This document shows, one piece after another, positions 1 through 9,432 of a stretch of 64,000 nt of DNA. The position numbers and the translations under genes were made by a program. Source of the DNA: Pseudoalteromonas espejiana DSM 9414 (GTDB taxonomy: Bacteria > Pseudomonadota > Gammaproteobacteria > Enterobacterales > Alteromonadaceae); contig NZ_CP011028.1 of NCBI RefSeq assembly GCF_002221525.1, positions 2,491,001 through 2,555,000 on the forward strand, read 5' to 3'. The notes under the pieces were generated by a model. It saw nothing but the letters and a program-made list of their open reading frames with translations, ran no database searches and had not been told where the DNA came from. How positions within the stretch are numbered: the stretch's first letter is position 1; each line of letters opens with the position of its first letter.

Positions 1-254
1 TTTTGTGGGTTTTATTTACTTGTTGGATGTACGCAGTGCAGTATAAGGATTTTGCCTTTGATAACCATAAAATTGGCTTTAAGCAAATGAAAGACGATTT
101 AAAGTCAAAACAAGGCTTGTCTTACGGATTTGGTTTTGCTGTTATGCTGCTCACTGCTATTCCATTTATCAATTTAATTGTTATGCCTGTCGCTGTGTGC
201 GGAGCCACACGTTTATGGGTTGATAACTACCGCCCTAAATATAGAGCAAGCTAA
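1..254 (+). CDS. cysZ: Sulfate transporter CysZ, C-terminal fragment (gene starts before the window)
   Basis: The reading frame is open from the left edge, so the start lies outside the window; about 83 residues remain. They match the end of CysZ: the FDNHKIGFKQMK segment, a hydrophobic stretch, the PVAVCGATRLWV signature and a short basic tail. CysZ is an inner-membrane protein of the EI24 family that brings sulfate into the cytoplasm for cysteine synthesis. A symmetric hairpin terminator follows, shared with the convergent lipoprotein gene. The family is clear from the conserved tail; nothing can be said about the missing N-terminus or promoter. Confidence 0.9.
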   Translation, partial: LWVLFTCWMYAVQYKDFAFDNHKIGFKQMKDDLKSKQGLSYGFGFAVMLLTAIPFINLIVMPVAVCGATRLWVDNYRPKYRAS

Positions 255-272
255 TCACTTACTTTAAATTTA

Positions 273-299
273 AAAAAAAGCACCTAAGGTGCTTTTTTT
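273..299. terminator. Bidirectional intrinsic terminator between cysZ and the lipoprotein gene
   Basis: A perfect stem AAGCACC/GGTGCTT with a TAA loop is flanked by an A-run on the left and a T-run on the right. It can therefore stop transcription from both convergent genes. Confidence 0.85.
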
Positions 300-303
300 A
301 GAG

Positions 304-846
304 CTAAATTAGTTTAAATGCTGTGTAAGATAATTTAGCTCTTTTGGGCAACGGCGACTCGTTACTACTAAGTGGCTCAAAGTCTGTAATTAATAACGAA
401 AATGCCTGCTTATTAAAAGTCACCGTTGTTGCTTTACCTAACGCTGCTTTAAAGGTTAATTGTTGATTAAACAGTTTTAGATCCCCACTTTCTAATTGCT
501 CTACGTATAAATAGTGAGTGTGTGAAGGCAACTTTAACCTCACTACGTTTAGGCTACTTTGTTCTTGTACTGCCAGCCATTGGTTATTTTTAAAAAGCGT
601 ATTAAAGCGCGTTACTCCCTCTGGCTGCAATATTGAGTCATGAGTTATCAAACAACTGCTACAACCGCTAACGCGTCGTTGTTGCCAGTTAATTTTTGAA
701 CCTTTGAAATAAAGCGCGTTAGTTAGCAACCATTCACTGTTGGCTGAGCTGTTGTTCTGCTTAGGTAAATTTACATTACTACATGCGCTTAATAAGCTTA
801 TTAGTAAGCTAAAAACGACCCAAGCTTTAAAACGTTTATAAACCAC
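304..846 (-). CDS. Small predicted lipoprotein of unknown function, partner of the metalloprotease
   Basis: 180 residues starting at a GTG two bases after the stop of the upstream protease gene, so the two are almost certainly co-transcribed and may be translationally coupled. A basic N-terminus, a hydrophobic segment and the lipobox LLSAC (Cys22) predict a lipoprotein. The mature part is soluble and probably beta-rich, with a CSSC pair near residue 63 that could form a disulfide or bind metal. I recognise no family. Tight coupling suggests that it helps folding, anchoring or activity of the protease, but this is inference from position only. Confidence 0.75.
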   Translation of the reverse strand: MVYKRFKAWVVFSLLISLLSACSNVNLPKQNNSSANSEWLLTNALYFKGSKINWQQRRVSGCSSCLITHDSILQPEGVTRFNTLFKNNQWLAVQEQSSLNVVRLKLPSHTHYLYVEQLESGDLKLFNQQLTFKAALGKATTVTFNKQAFSLLITDFEPLSSNESPLPKRAKLSYTAFKLI

Positions 847-848
847 GG

Positions 849-3800
849 CTATTGCTCTTTAATTGCTTTTATTTGCTCAAGTACCTCGGCACTTGGTGGC
901 GCTTCTTTAATATAGCTAGGTAAAGGGCTCACCTCTGAATGCGTACTTTGCAGCAGATTTAATCTACCACGTGTGGTATTTGCGACCCCGAATCGATTAC
1001 CTGCACTTTGAGCATAAAATTGCAGATCAATCATTCCCCACTCATCAACATCGGTTAAAATTGTAATCTGTGAATCTTGGTTAGCATCAAAGTTAGTTAA
1101 AGTCTCACCTATAAGGGCATTACAATTATAATCCACAGCGGTTGAGCCGGCTCTTTTTAGGCCTTCAGTTTCATCAATCGTACTCTCATTTATATCTGCA
1201 GAGCTGCCATTTGAGTAATCTATAATAAAATCATCTGTTGAACCGGTTTGGTTATTTGTACTCGGTGCAATATCACAATTAACATTGTTGGTATAAAACC
1301 TGTCGTAGTATCTATCTCCCTCATTATTACCAATGCTTGAAAGCCCTGTTAATTGATATAGGTAATTCATAGAGCTTAAGTGATTTGGCTTAAAGTTAAC
1401 CTCTTCATCACCGCCATGATACAGCCCTAGGTTGTGCCCAAGTTCATGAAAAATTGTCGATGCTTGGTAGTTGTTCGTTACATTTTGCGATACCTGATCA
1501 TCAACAGATAACCCCCAACCACCCATAGTAAGCATTAAGTCGTTACCATTAATTTCAGCAATACCTGAGCCACTTATGCTACCGTCGCTATTACCGCTAT
1601 TCGCCATTAATAAGTAGTGAAAAATAGGTCTGCGCCTTGTATCTGCATATTCCATTTTATAAGCAAATAAATTTGCCGTGCCTTGGTCATATTCAAACGG
1701 GGTGTAATCATTAAAAGGCACAGTAGTGCCACCACCTAGGTCAAAGTTTTCAACTGAAGTACCTGTACTTTGGTCAAATAAATCACCCACATCAAAGTGC
1801 ACGGTGTAACCGTTATTGTTAAAAACGCTAATCACTTTTTCAATTGCGATGCGCTGTGGGGTAATACCTATATCGGTACTGTCCATGTAATCAACTTCAA
1901 TGAAAATATCTTTTTGGTTTGCTCTGGCGCCCCATTCATATAGTGGGAGGCCACCAAATGTGCTTCCTTCGAGTTCGCTACAATCAGGGATGCCGTCTAA
2001 ATCATCATCGGTAATACAAGTAACATCATTTTGCCCAGCAGGTGTATTAAAAACACTGTAACTCCAATCAGTTGCTTGGTTTGTATCGGTTACCTCAAGG
2101 CTGCGTTTTAAGCTTGCGCCCTGCTCTGCACTCATTGATGGTGCATTATCGCCTTGCCACTGCGACGCGCTAACCGGTTGCTGGCTAGAATTACCAAATT
2201 TAACAAAGTCGATTGTTTGCGTTGCGCCACTATTTAATAGCTCAGCAAAGCCATTAATGTACCAATAAGGTCGTATTTCATCGCTTTGGTTGCCTATAAG
2301 GACTATTTTAGGATTATTGAGCGCGGCAGCTGATAAAAACTCATCGCCAAACCGACTTTGCAATAAAATATAATCACCGTTTTCTAATACTTTGCTGGGT
2401 AATGTAAATACCTGTTCGGCACTCACAGTGCTGTCGAGCATATTAATAGCGCGTGTTTTTAACGCGTAGTTTTGTAAATTAACGTCGGCCCCTGTGCCGT
2501 TGTAAACTTCAACCCAAGGTATGTCGTTAGTAAATTGCACCGATATAAGTTCGGTAATTTTTAAATCCTGCGATGATGTTGTAAATTCGGTTATTTGTGC
2601 CGCAGTTACTGCTGTCGCAGAAAAATTAATAAGCGCATCGCTCATACGTACTTTATAAAGCGTGTTTTGTGCAAAACTAGCCGTTAAATTAACACCTTGG
2701 AAGTATTCACTGGTGTCACTTGTGGTACCTGATAAACTTTCTATGTTAAGTGATAAACAACTAGCAAAATCGTCATCCGACACTTGTATGCTGCCTGTAC
2801 ATGCCCCCGCGTTGGTATTTACTGATAAAGAGGAAGTTTGCATAACATCTGAAAAGGTAATGCTAATAGGCGTGTCGACTAGCACAGGTGTGTCTGGTCC
2901 ACTTGGCGTAATAGCATTAACCGTGGCGGGAGTGGTATCTACAATTGTTGTGTTGAGTAAAAATTCTGCGCTGTCTTCACCATCGCTGGCTGTGAGAGTG
3001 TAACTTTTTGCGGTAATGCTGTTTGTAGGTGGAGTAAAACTAAACCGTAATGCCTGAGCATCAATTACATTTACCTCTGCGCCTTCTAAATCTTCTGGGA
3101 AGGTAATTTGCACTGTGTCACCATCGGCATCACTTACATCTAAACTAAACTCCGCACTTTGGTTGTACTGCACTTCAACATTTACATCATTAGCAATTGG
3201 CGCATTATTTGGTGGTATTGCTATAACCGTTATTTGCGCACTATTTGTTGCGCTATCATTGTCGGTAACGGTTACTAAAAATGTAATATTTGTATTTTCG
3301 GCTACAGTTGGCGCGTTAAAAGTTATACTTGAGCTTGTTTGTGTAAAATCGACAACGGGGCCGTTGGTTTGCTGCCAATTTATACTAGTGATTGTGCCGT
3401 CGCTATCTTGAGCTGTTGCTGTTAATGTAACTGGCTCGTTTTGCATAGCCTGTGTCGGGCCTGCTAATGTAATTGTAGGCGAGCTATTAAGTTGTGTTAT
3501 TAGTACAGTTTTACTTGCTTGTGCTGTTGCCCCTAAATTATCTGTAACCGTAACGCTAAAACCGACTGTTTCATTTTCACTTACATTGGGCGCAGTAAAC
3601 GTTAACGTGCCCTGCGCTTGAGTAAACTCTACTGCATCTCCCGCCGATTGAACCCATGTAATACTACTAATAGTGCCATCGGTATCTTGGGCATTAGCCA
3701 TTAAACTCACTTCGGTATTAGCAAGTGCGCTACTTGGGCCTGTGATATTAACGGTAGGTGTAGAATTTTGAACTGTAATAGTGCCTGAAAAAACTTGCTC

Positions 3801-4154
3801 AGTTGTTGAGTCTTCATTATCAGTCACAGTCACTGAAAAGCTAAAATCAGTATCAGAGTCAACACTGGGTGCTGTTACGCTAAGCACATTACCATTAGCT
3901 GTAAATGTAAACTCAGGGCCAGATAGCTGCTGCCATTGATAATTCGCTATCTGTCCATCGCTGTCACTTGCTTGTGCGGTAATTGTAAAGGTTTGGTTTG
4001 CAACAATAACAGTACTACTAGCATTAATACTAACTACTGGGGCGGCATTGCCTGATGAAGAGTCGTCGCTATCACTGCCGCCTCCTCCGCATCCGCTAAT
4101 TAAAAGTGATAATAAAGTTAAACCTAACCATTTATATATATTTTTTAATACCAC
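849..4154 (-). CDS. Large surface lipoprotein with Ig-like repeats, lamin-tail domain and metzincin-type zinc protease domain
   Basis: 1101 residues. The signal peptide ends in the lipobox LISGC (Cys22), followed by a Gly/Ser/Asp linker. Three PKD/cadherin-like repeats of about 92 residues follow (roughly 37-315), each with a DSDGxI motif and ending in FxVTVTDN. Then come a fourth Ig-like domain (316-405), a SbsA-type Ig domain (406-530), a lamin-tail-like domain beginning LKITELISVQF, an acidic DDDLDGIPDCSE calcium-binding motif (about residue 715) and a catalytic domain. The zinc site is HELGHNLGLYH (903-913) with a Met-turn-like SSMNY (Met929), as in metzincins. Likely an outer-membrane-anchored secreted protease that degrades external protein; the substrate is unknown. 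The small lipoprotein gene follows directly. Confidence 0.82.
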   Translation of the reverse strand: MVLKNIYKWLGLTLLSLLISGCGGGGSDSDDSSSGNAAPVVSINASSTVIVANQTFTITAQASDSDGQIANYQWQQLSGPEFTFTANGNVLSVTAPSVDSDTDFSFSVTVTDNEDSTTEQVFSGTITVQNSTPTVNITGPSSALANTEVSLMANAQDTDGTISSITWVQSAGDAVEFTQAQGTLTFTAPNVSENETVGFSVTVTDNLGATAQASKTVLITQLNSSPTITLAGPTQAMQNEPVTLTATAQDSDGTITSINWQQTNGPVVDFTQTSSSITFNAPTVAENTNITFLVTVTDNDSATNSAQITVIAIPPNNAPIANDVNVEVQYNQSAEFSLDVSDADGDTVQITFPEDLEGAEVNVIDAQALRFSFTPPTNSITAKSYTLTASDGEDSAEFLLNTTIVDTTPATVNAITPSGPDTPVLVDTPISITFSDVMQTSSLSVNTNAGACTGSIQVSDDDFASCLSLNIESLSGTTSDTSEYFQGVNLTASFAQNTLYKVRMSDALINFSATAVTAAQITEFTTSSQDLKITELISVQFTNDIPWVEVYNGTGADVNLQNYALKTRAINMLDSTVSAEQVFTLPSKVLENGDYILLQSRFGDEFLSAAALNNPKIVLIGNQSDEIRPYWYINGFAELLNSGATQTIDFVKFGNSSQQPVSASQWQGDNAPSMSAEQGASLKRSLEVTDTNQATDWSYSVFNTPAGQNDVTCITDDDLDGIPDCSELEGSTFGGLPLYEWGARANQKDIFIEVDYMDSTDIGITPQRIAIEKVISVFNNNGYTVHFDVGDLFDQSTGTSVENFDLGGGTTVPFNDYTPFEYDQGTANLFAYKMEYADTRRRPIFHYLLMANSGNSDGSISGSGIAEINGNDLMLTMGGWGLSVDDQVSQNVTNNYQASTIFHELGHNLGLYHGGDEEVNFKPNHLSSMNYLYQLTGLSSIGNNEGDRYYDRFYTNNVNCDIAPSTNNQTGSTDDFIIDYSNGSSADINESTIDETEGLKRAGSTAVDYNCNALIGETLTNFDANQDSQITILTDVDEWGMIDLQFYAQSAGNRFGVANTTRGRLNLLQSTHSEVSPLPSYIKEAPPSAEVLEQIKAIKEQ

Positions 4155-4171
4155 TTTTATGCCTCTATGAT

Positions 4172-5257
4172 TTAGCTATACAAATTTTGGGGCACCTTAA
4201 TAACGTTTAAATGAACGGTAATTTCCTCACGATCATGATACAAATGCTTAGCTTGTAGCTCATAGGTTATACCGTATTTGCTCAGCTCTTCTTTGATCAT
4301 TGTTAGGCATTCATAAACACTATCAAAGCGTTTTTTCATTGGCAGCTTTAAGTTAAATATAAGCTCTTTGGCGTATGCATTTACTGCCCAGTCAATCATT
4401 AGGTTAGTCACTTTGGTTGGTTTTTCCACCATATCGCACACTAACCAGTTAATATTTCTTTTTTCTGGACGATATTTAAACCCATCGGCTCTAAAATGTT
4501 TAACTTGCCCTGTTTGCATTAAATCATCGTTCATCGGGCCATTGTCTATTGCACTTACAAACATACCTCGGCGAACCAACTGATAAGTCCAGCCACCTGG
4601 GCAGGCGCCTAAATCGACTCCTCGCATTCCTGGTTGTACTCTCTCTTCACGCTCTTTTTCAGGAATAAATACGTTAAAGGCTTCGTCTAATTTAAGTGTT
4701 GAACGGCTTGGCCCGTCGCTTGGCATTCGTAAGCGCAAAATACCCATAAAAAACGGTGAGTTATTATAACTATAAGAATAGCCAACATAAGCGGTGTTGT
4801 TTGCCAAAAATAATACATGCATAACCGGGCGGTTTGCTTTGGGCTCACGCAATACCGTATTTTGTTTTTCGAGTGCTTTTTTAAGTGGCGTTGATATTTT
4901 TTTACAAAAAGTAAGTAGCTCTTTGCCTTCATTGGTGTCTGGCGTTTCAACGCGTAACTCGCTGCACAGAGGAAAGTCTTTAGCGGCTTCTTTTACAGCG
5001 GTAACACGGTCTTCCACTGGCATATTTTCAATCAAGGTACCGGCAAACCATTGCCGTGCAAATACCATATTTTTAAAGTCGACCTTTTTGATTATTTCGT
5101 CGCTGTGCTGCGCTTCAAAACATTCATAAATAACGTAGCCGGTATTTGGTTTCGCTTTTACATAACCTGCAAAACCTTGCTCGGCAGCATGAAACGTTAT
5201 TTCAGCAGCGGCATCGTTTTCAAAACCACTACGACAGTAAATCACAACACTAGACAT
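4172..5257 (-). CDS. rlmM: 23S rRNA 2'-O-ribose methyltransferase RlmM (C2498)
   Basis: 361 residues, matching RlmM along its whole length. There is an N-terminal THUMP-like domain that begins VVIYCRSGFENDAAAEI, then an RrmJ-type Rossmann methyltransferase domain with the SAM-binding motif GVDLGACPGGWTYQL, followed by a conserved D in WLVCDMVEKP. In E. coli the enzyme methylates the 2'-OH of C2498 in the peptidyl transferase centre of 23S rRNA. It lies 17 bases after the DUF423 gene in the same direction, so it probably shares a transcript with DUF423 and the hydrolase. The start ATG at 5257 gives the expected N-terminus. Confidence 0.95.
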   Translation of the reverse strand: MSSVVIYCRSGFENDAAAEITFHAAEQGFAGYVKAKPNTGYVIYECFEAQHSDEIIKKVDFKNMVFARQWFAGTLIENMPVEDRVTAVKEAAKDFPLCSELRVETPDTNEGKELLTFCKKISTPLKKALEKQNTVLREPKANRPVMHVLFLANNTAYVGYSYSYNNSPFFMGILRLRMPSDGPSRSTLKLDEAFNVFIPEKEREERVQPGMRGVDLGACPGGWTYQLVRRGMFVSAIDNGPMNDDLMQTGQVKHFRADGFKYRPEKRNINWLVCDMVEKPTKVTNLMIDWAVNAYAKELIFNLKLPMKKRFDSVYECLTMIKEELSKYGITYELQAKHLYHDREEITVHLNVIKVPQNLYS

Positions 5258-5274
5258 ATTAACCCTTAAACTCT

Positions 5275-5643
5275 TTAAAACTTAAATCGTGCAACTTGCA
5301 CTAAAATAACTACCCAACCAATTATAAAACACAACCCACCTAAAGGGGTTATAGGTCCTAACCACTTCATTCCGCTAAGTGCTAATAAATACAAACTACC
5401 ACTAAAAAGCAGTGTACCGGCAATAAAAAAGCCGCCAGCTATATTTAAATTAATGCCCCACTTTATAAGCACCGCAACCGCAATTAATGCTAAACCATGA
5501 ACCATTTGATATTCAGCTGCCGTTTTAAATACCCCTAACGAATAGTCAGTTAAACGACTTTTTAAGCCATGTGCAGCAAAAGCCCCTAACATAACCGATA
5601 GCATGCAGAATAAGCTTCCTGCTATTAAAAATAGTTTTATCAT
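5275..5643 (-). CDS. DUF423 family inner-membrane protein (YgdD-like)
   Basis: 122 residues from the ATG at 5643, which has a GGGG ribosome-binding site five bases upstream; a GTG at 5649 would add two residues and overlap the hydrolase stop. Four hydrophobic segments and the family signature MLGAFAAHGLKSRL, followed by FKTAAEYQMVHGLAL and GPITPLGGLCFIIGW, identify the DUF423/YgdD family. These are small inner-membrane proteins of unknown function often found next to rlmM, as here. It sits between the hydrolase gene (almost overlapping) and rlmM. Confidence 0.88.
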   Translation of the reverse strand: MIKLFLIAGSLFCMLSVMLGAFAAHGLKSRLTDYSLGVFKTAAEYQMVHGLALIAVAVLIKWGINLNIAGGFFIAGTLLFSGSLYLLALSGMKWLGPITPLGGLCFIIGWVVILVQVARFKF

Positions 5644-5645
5644 TA

Positions 5646-6275
5646 TCACCCCACTGTATTTTTCATAAATTCCACAGCGGCTAAAGCCGCTGCTTCCCTA
5701 TTTTGTTGCTCTGTAAAACCACTTTTTTTACGAGGCTTAAGCGAGTGGTCGCCATCATTTAGCCATACATATTCTGGTTGCTTTGGCATAAGCATACTTT
5801 TAAGTTCTTCGCGCGTGCCAAAGGTGTCGCGCTCGCCTTGCAGCACTAAAAATGGGCAAGGTATATCGGCAAAATGTTCAGTACGTAGTTTTTCAGGTTT
5901 CCCCGGTGGATGAAACGGATAACCAAACGCCAGTACACCTGCAATAGTGTGTGCTGATGAACACGCAAGCATTGAAGCCATTCGCCCGCCCATTGATTTA
6001 CCACCGATGAAAAGCGGTAGATTTGGCTGCGCTTGAGTTAGTATTTGCTCATAGTAAGCTAATAATTTAGGTGCTCGCTCTGGTGGCCTGCGTTTATTCG
6101 TTTGCTTTGCTATCTGCATGTATTCAAAATCAAACAAACCAACGTCAATGCCTTGCTCGCTAATAAGTTTAGCCATGTGCTGCATAAAATCAGAGTCGCT
6201 ACCAGCACCTGCACCGTGTGCAAATATAAACTGTGCTTTAGTTGGCTGTACCTTACTTTTAAACCATTCAATCAT
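5646..6275 (-). CDS. Alpha/beta hydrolase of the KANL3/TEX30 type
   Basis: The coding region starts at the ATG at 6275 (MIEWFKSK), two bases after the gcvA stop; a longer frame would overlap gcvA. About 209 residues. The early oxyanion-loop motif FAHGAGAGSDS and the nucleophile elbow GGKSMGGRM, followed by FGYPFHPPGKPEKLR, FLVLQGERDTFG (acid) and the late His in NDGDHSLKPRK, give a complete catalytic triad. These features match the KANL3/TEX30 hydrolase family common in proteobacteria. The substrate is unknown. It is probably in one transcript with the DUF423 gene and rlmM. Confidence 0.85.
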   Translation of the reverse strand: MIEWFKSKVQPTKAQFIFAHGAGAGSDSDFMQHMAKLISEQGIDVGLFDFEYMQIAKQTNKRRPPERAPKLLAYYEQILTQAQPNLPLFIGGKSMGGRMASMLACSSAHTIAGVLAFGYPFHPPGKPEKLRTEHFADIPCPFLVLQGERDTFGTREELKSMLMPKQPEYVWLNDGDHSLKPRKKSGFTEQQNREAAALAAVEFMKNTVG

Positions 6276-6277
6276 TG

Positions 6278-7174
6278 TTAGTACTCTTGTTCTTGTTCTA
6301 CTAAGCTCAACATCCAATCTTTAAACGATACGATTTTTCCAAGCTCAGTTTGTGATTCGCGAATAACTAAGTAATACGCATTTTTACTCTCTAAACTGTG
6401 GCTAAATGGAATAACTAAGCGCCCTGCGTCTATATCTGGCTTAGCAAGTACACTATTGCCAATAGCCACGCCTTGACCATGCACCGCCGCTTGTAACACC
6501 ATAGATGAGTGACTAAATATAGGCCCCTGATTTACTTGTACGTTGCGCACACCAGCGGTTTTCATCCACGTTTTCCAATTACGTCGGGTGGTGTCGTGCA
6601 ATAGAGTATGTTGTGCTAAATCACTGGGCTGGTTAAGTGGCTTATGCCCGCTTAATAACAACGGGCTACATAAAGGTACTAGGTACTCTGTATGTAATTT
6701 GTAAGTTTGTACTCCACTCCAATGCCCTCTGCCATAATAAATAGCAATATCTACGTCATCGGTTAGCGAGTTTTCATCTTGGTCTTGCGCTTTTATTCGC
6801 ACGTCTATTTCGGGGTGGAGTTCATTAAATAAACTTAAACGCGGAACCAACCATTGAATTGCAAAACTTGGCGTAAGGCTTACGGTAAGTGAGCCTTTGG
6901 CACCTCGGGCAAGCAGCTTTTCGGTCGCATCAATTAGCTGTGTAAAAATCTCTTTTATGTCTAAAAAGTAACCTTGGCCTTCTTCGGTTAATAATAACGA
7001 GCGATTTTTACGTAAAAAAAGCTTTAGACCTAAGTGCTCTTCAAGAGTTTTGATTTGATGGCTGACAGCCGCTTGCGTTACATAAAGCTCTTCTGCCGCT
7101 TTGGTAAAACTTAAATGGCGCGCAGCCGCTTCAAAGGCTTTAAGTGCGTTTAATGGAGGGACCCGTCTTGACAT
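6278..7174 (-). CDS. gcvA: LysR-family regulator GcvA (glycine cleavage activator)
   Basis: About 298 residues. I place the start at the ATG at 7174, since the longer frame begins at a TTG without a better binding site. The N-terminal winged helix RRVPPLNALKAFEAAARHLSFTKAAEELYVTQAAVSHQIK is the GcvA form, followed by a LysR substrate-binding domain containing SLTPSFAIQWLVPRL. In E. coli GcvA activates the gcvTHP operon when glycine is plentiful and represses it otherwise. The gcv genes are not in this window, so the target is inferred from homology. It is the first gene of the leftward gcvA-hydrolase-DUF423-rlmM group. Confidence 0.88.
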   Translation of the reverse strand: MSRRVPPLNALKAFEAAARHLSFTKAAEELYVTQAAVSHQIKTLEEHLGLKLFLRKNRSLLLTEEGQGYFLDIKEIFTQLIDATEKLLARGAKGSLTVSLTPSFAIQWLVPRLSLFNELHPEIDVRIKAQDQDENSLTDDVDIAIYYGRGHWSGVQTYKLHTEYLVPLCSPLLLSGHKPLNQPSDLAQHTLLHDTTRRNWKTWMKTAGVRNVQVNQGPIFSHSSMVLQAAVHGQGVAIGNSVLAKPDIDAGRLVIPFSHSLESKNAYYLVIRESQTELGKIVSFKDWMLSLVEQEQEY

Positions 7175-7250
7175 AGTAACCAAGCTTAGAATTAGTTTTT
7201 CTTATGCGTAAGATTATATACAGCATCTAGGTGTGTGTATATTAATGGCA

Positions 7251-7277
7251 TAAAAAAAGCGACCTTAGTCGCTTTAA
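7251..7277 (-). terminator. Intrinsic terminator downstream of kdsA
   Basis: On the minus strand a stem AAAGCGAC/GTCGCTTT with a TAAG loop runs into a run of T's. It closes the hemA...kdsA gene cluster just before gcvA. Confidence 0.8.
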
Positions 7278-7300
7278 TTAACTACCTTAAAGGTAAATTA

Positions 7301-8155
<855 letters not shown>

Positions 8156-8164
8156 TTAAATTCC

Positions 8165-9418
8165 TTAAGGTGCAACTGCTTGCATCATTAATCCACAAAT
8201 ATAAGCCATGTACGTGCCTACACCATAACCTAAAACAGCTAATAATACGCCTACAGGTGCAAGCGATGGGTGAAACGCAGAGGCAACAACGGGTGCCGAT
8301 GCTGCACCACCTACATTTGCTTGTGAGCCTACTGCCATATAAAACAATGGTGCTTTAATCACTTTAGCCACTATTAGCATTAAGCTTGCGTGAGTAAGCA
8401 TCCAAATAGCGCCTATTAAAAATAGCCCTGGGTTACTAAATATAGCGGTTACATTCATGTGTAAACCAATGGATGCCACTAAAATATATAAAAAGCTCGA
8501 CGCTACTTTTGATGCGCCAAACGCCTCTATTTGTCTTACTTTAGTAAATGATAAACTAATACCAATAGTGGTTGAAATAACAATCAACCAAAAGAATTTA
8601 CTATTTAAACTGTATTCTTTTGCCCAAGCATAGTTGTTAGCAAAAAATGGCCCTAAAAAGTCTGCACAAAAATGCGCAAGTCCGGTAATACCAAAAGCAA
8701 TCGCTATAATGGTCATGTAGTCATTCAGTGTTGGCATACGAGCGTGCTCTGCATGATATTTTTCAACACGATTTTTTAAATCTTCAATTGCCGTGGTATC
8801 AGCGCCAGTGGCTGCATCAATTTTTTTATGATTAGCCGCCATTAGTAATAAAACAGCCATCCAAATGTTCGCCACAATTACATCAACTGTTACCATTACA
8901 GAGAATATATCACCGCCTACTTCAAACATTTCTTTCATAGAGGCTTGGTTTGCACCACCGCCAATCCAGCTGCCTGCTACGGTTGTCATACCGCGCCAAA
9001 CCGCCTCTGGGCCATGCCCGCCCACTAAATCTGGGTTAAATACACTCACGACCAAAATAGATAATGGCCCACCAACTACAATACCCAGTGTACCCACCAA
9101 AAACATAATAAGCGCTTTAGGGCCTAAATTTAAAATTGCTTTTAAATCAATACTTATCGTTAATAATATTAAACATGCAGGCAGTAAGTAGCGTGATGCC
9201 ACGTAATAAACGTTTGAGCTATGCCCATCAACAATACCAAAGGTATTTAATAATGACGGTAAAAAGTAGCACAGTAATAACGCCGGTACGTATTTGTAAA
9301 ATGCTTTTAGTTTTGGGTTTTCACTGCTTGAGGTTTTAAAAATAAACCCCAAAATAATAGCAAGTAAACCAAGTACAACAGCATCATTAGTAATTAATGC
9401 AGTGTGGGTGTCAGCCAT
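8165..9418 (-). CDS. DUF819 family membrane protein (YjcL-like)
   Basis: 417 residues with about ten to eleven hydrophobic segments. The sequence near WRGMTTVAGSWIGGGANQASMKEMFEVGG and the late GSQANVGGAASAPVVASAF match the DUF819 family, which resembles sodium-dependent or carboxylate transporters in fold but has no established substrate. It lies 14 bases downstream of sirB1 and 9 bases upstream of kdsA on the same strand, so it is part of that transcript. Its presence between sirB1 and kdsA differs from the E. coli order and suggests insertion of an extra gene into an old operon. No frame damage is visible. Confidence 0.85.
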   Translation of the reverse strand: MADTHTALITNDAVVLGLLAIILGFIFKTSSSENPKLKAFYKYVPALLLCYFLPSLLNTFGIVDGHSSNVYYVASRYLLPACLILLTISIDLKAILNLGPKALIMFLVGTLGIVVGGPLSILVVSVFNPDLVGGHGPEAVWRGMTTVAGSWIGGGANQASMKEMFEVGGDIFSVMVTVDVIVANIWMAVLLLMAANHKKIDAATGADTTAIEDLKNRVEKYHAEHARMPTLNDYMTIIAIAFGITGLAHFCADFLGPFFANNYAWAKEYSLNSKFFWLIVISTTIGISLSFTKVRQIEAFGASKVASSFLYILVASIGLHMNVTAIFSNPGLFLIGAIWMLTHASLMLIVAKVIKAPLFYMAVGSQANVGGAASAPVVASAFHPSLAPVGVLLAVLGYGVGTYMAYICGLMMQAVAP

Positions 9419-9432
9419 AGTTATTCCTATTC

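Noticed and set aside
2662..3411. Plus-strand frames inside the metalloprotease gene
   Set aside because: They are mirror frames of the Ig-like repeats of the minus-strand gene, with low-complexity Ser/Val composition.
6276..6317. Longer start for the alpha/beta hydrolase gene
   Set aside because: It would overlap the 3' end of gcvA and adds a low-complexity peptide not typical for the family.
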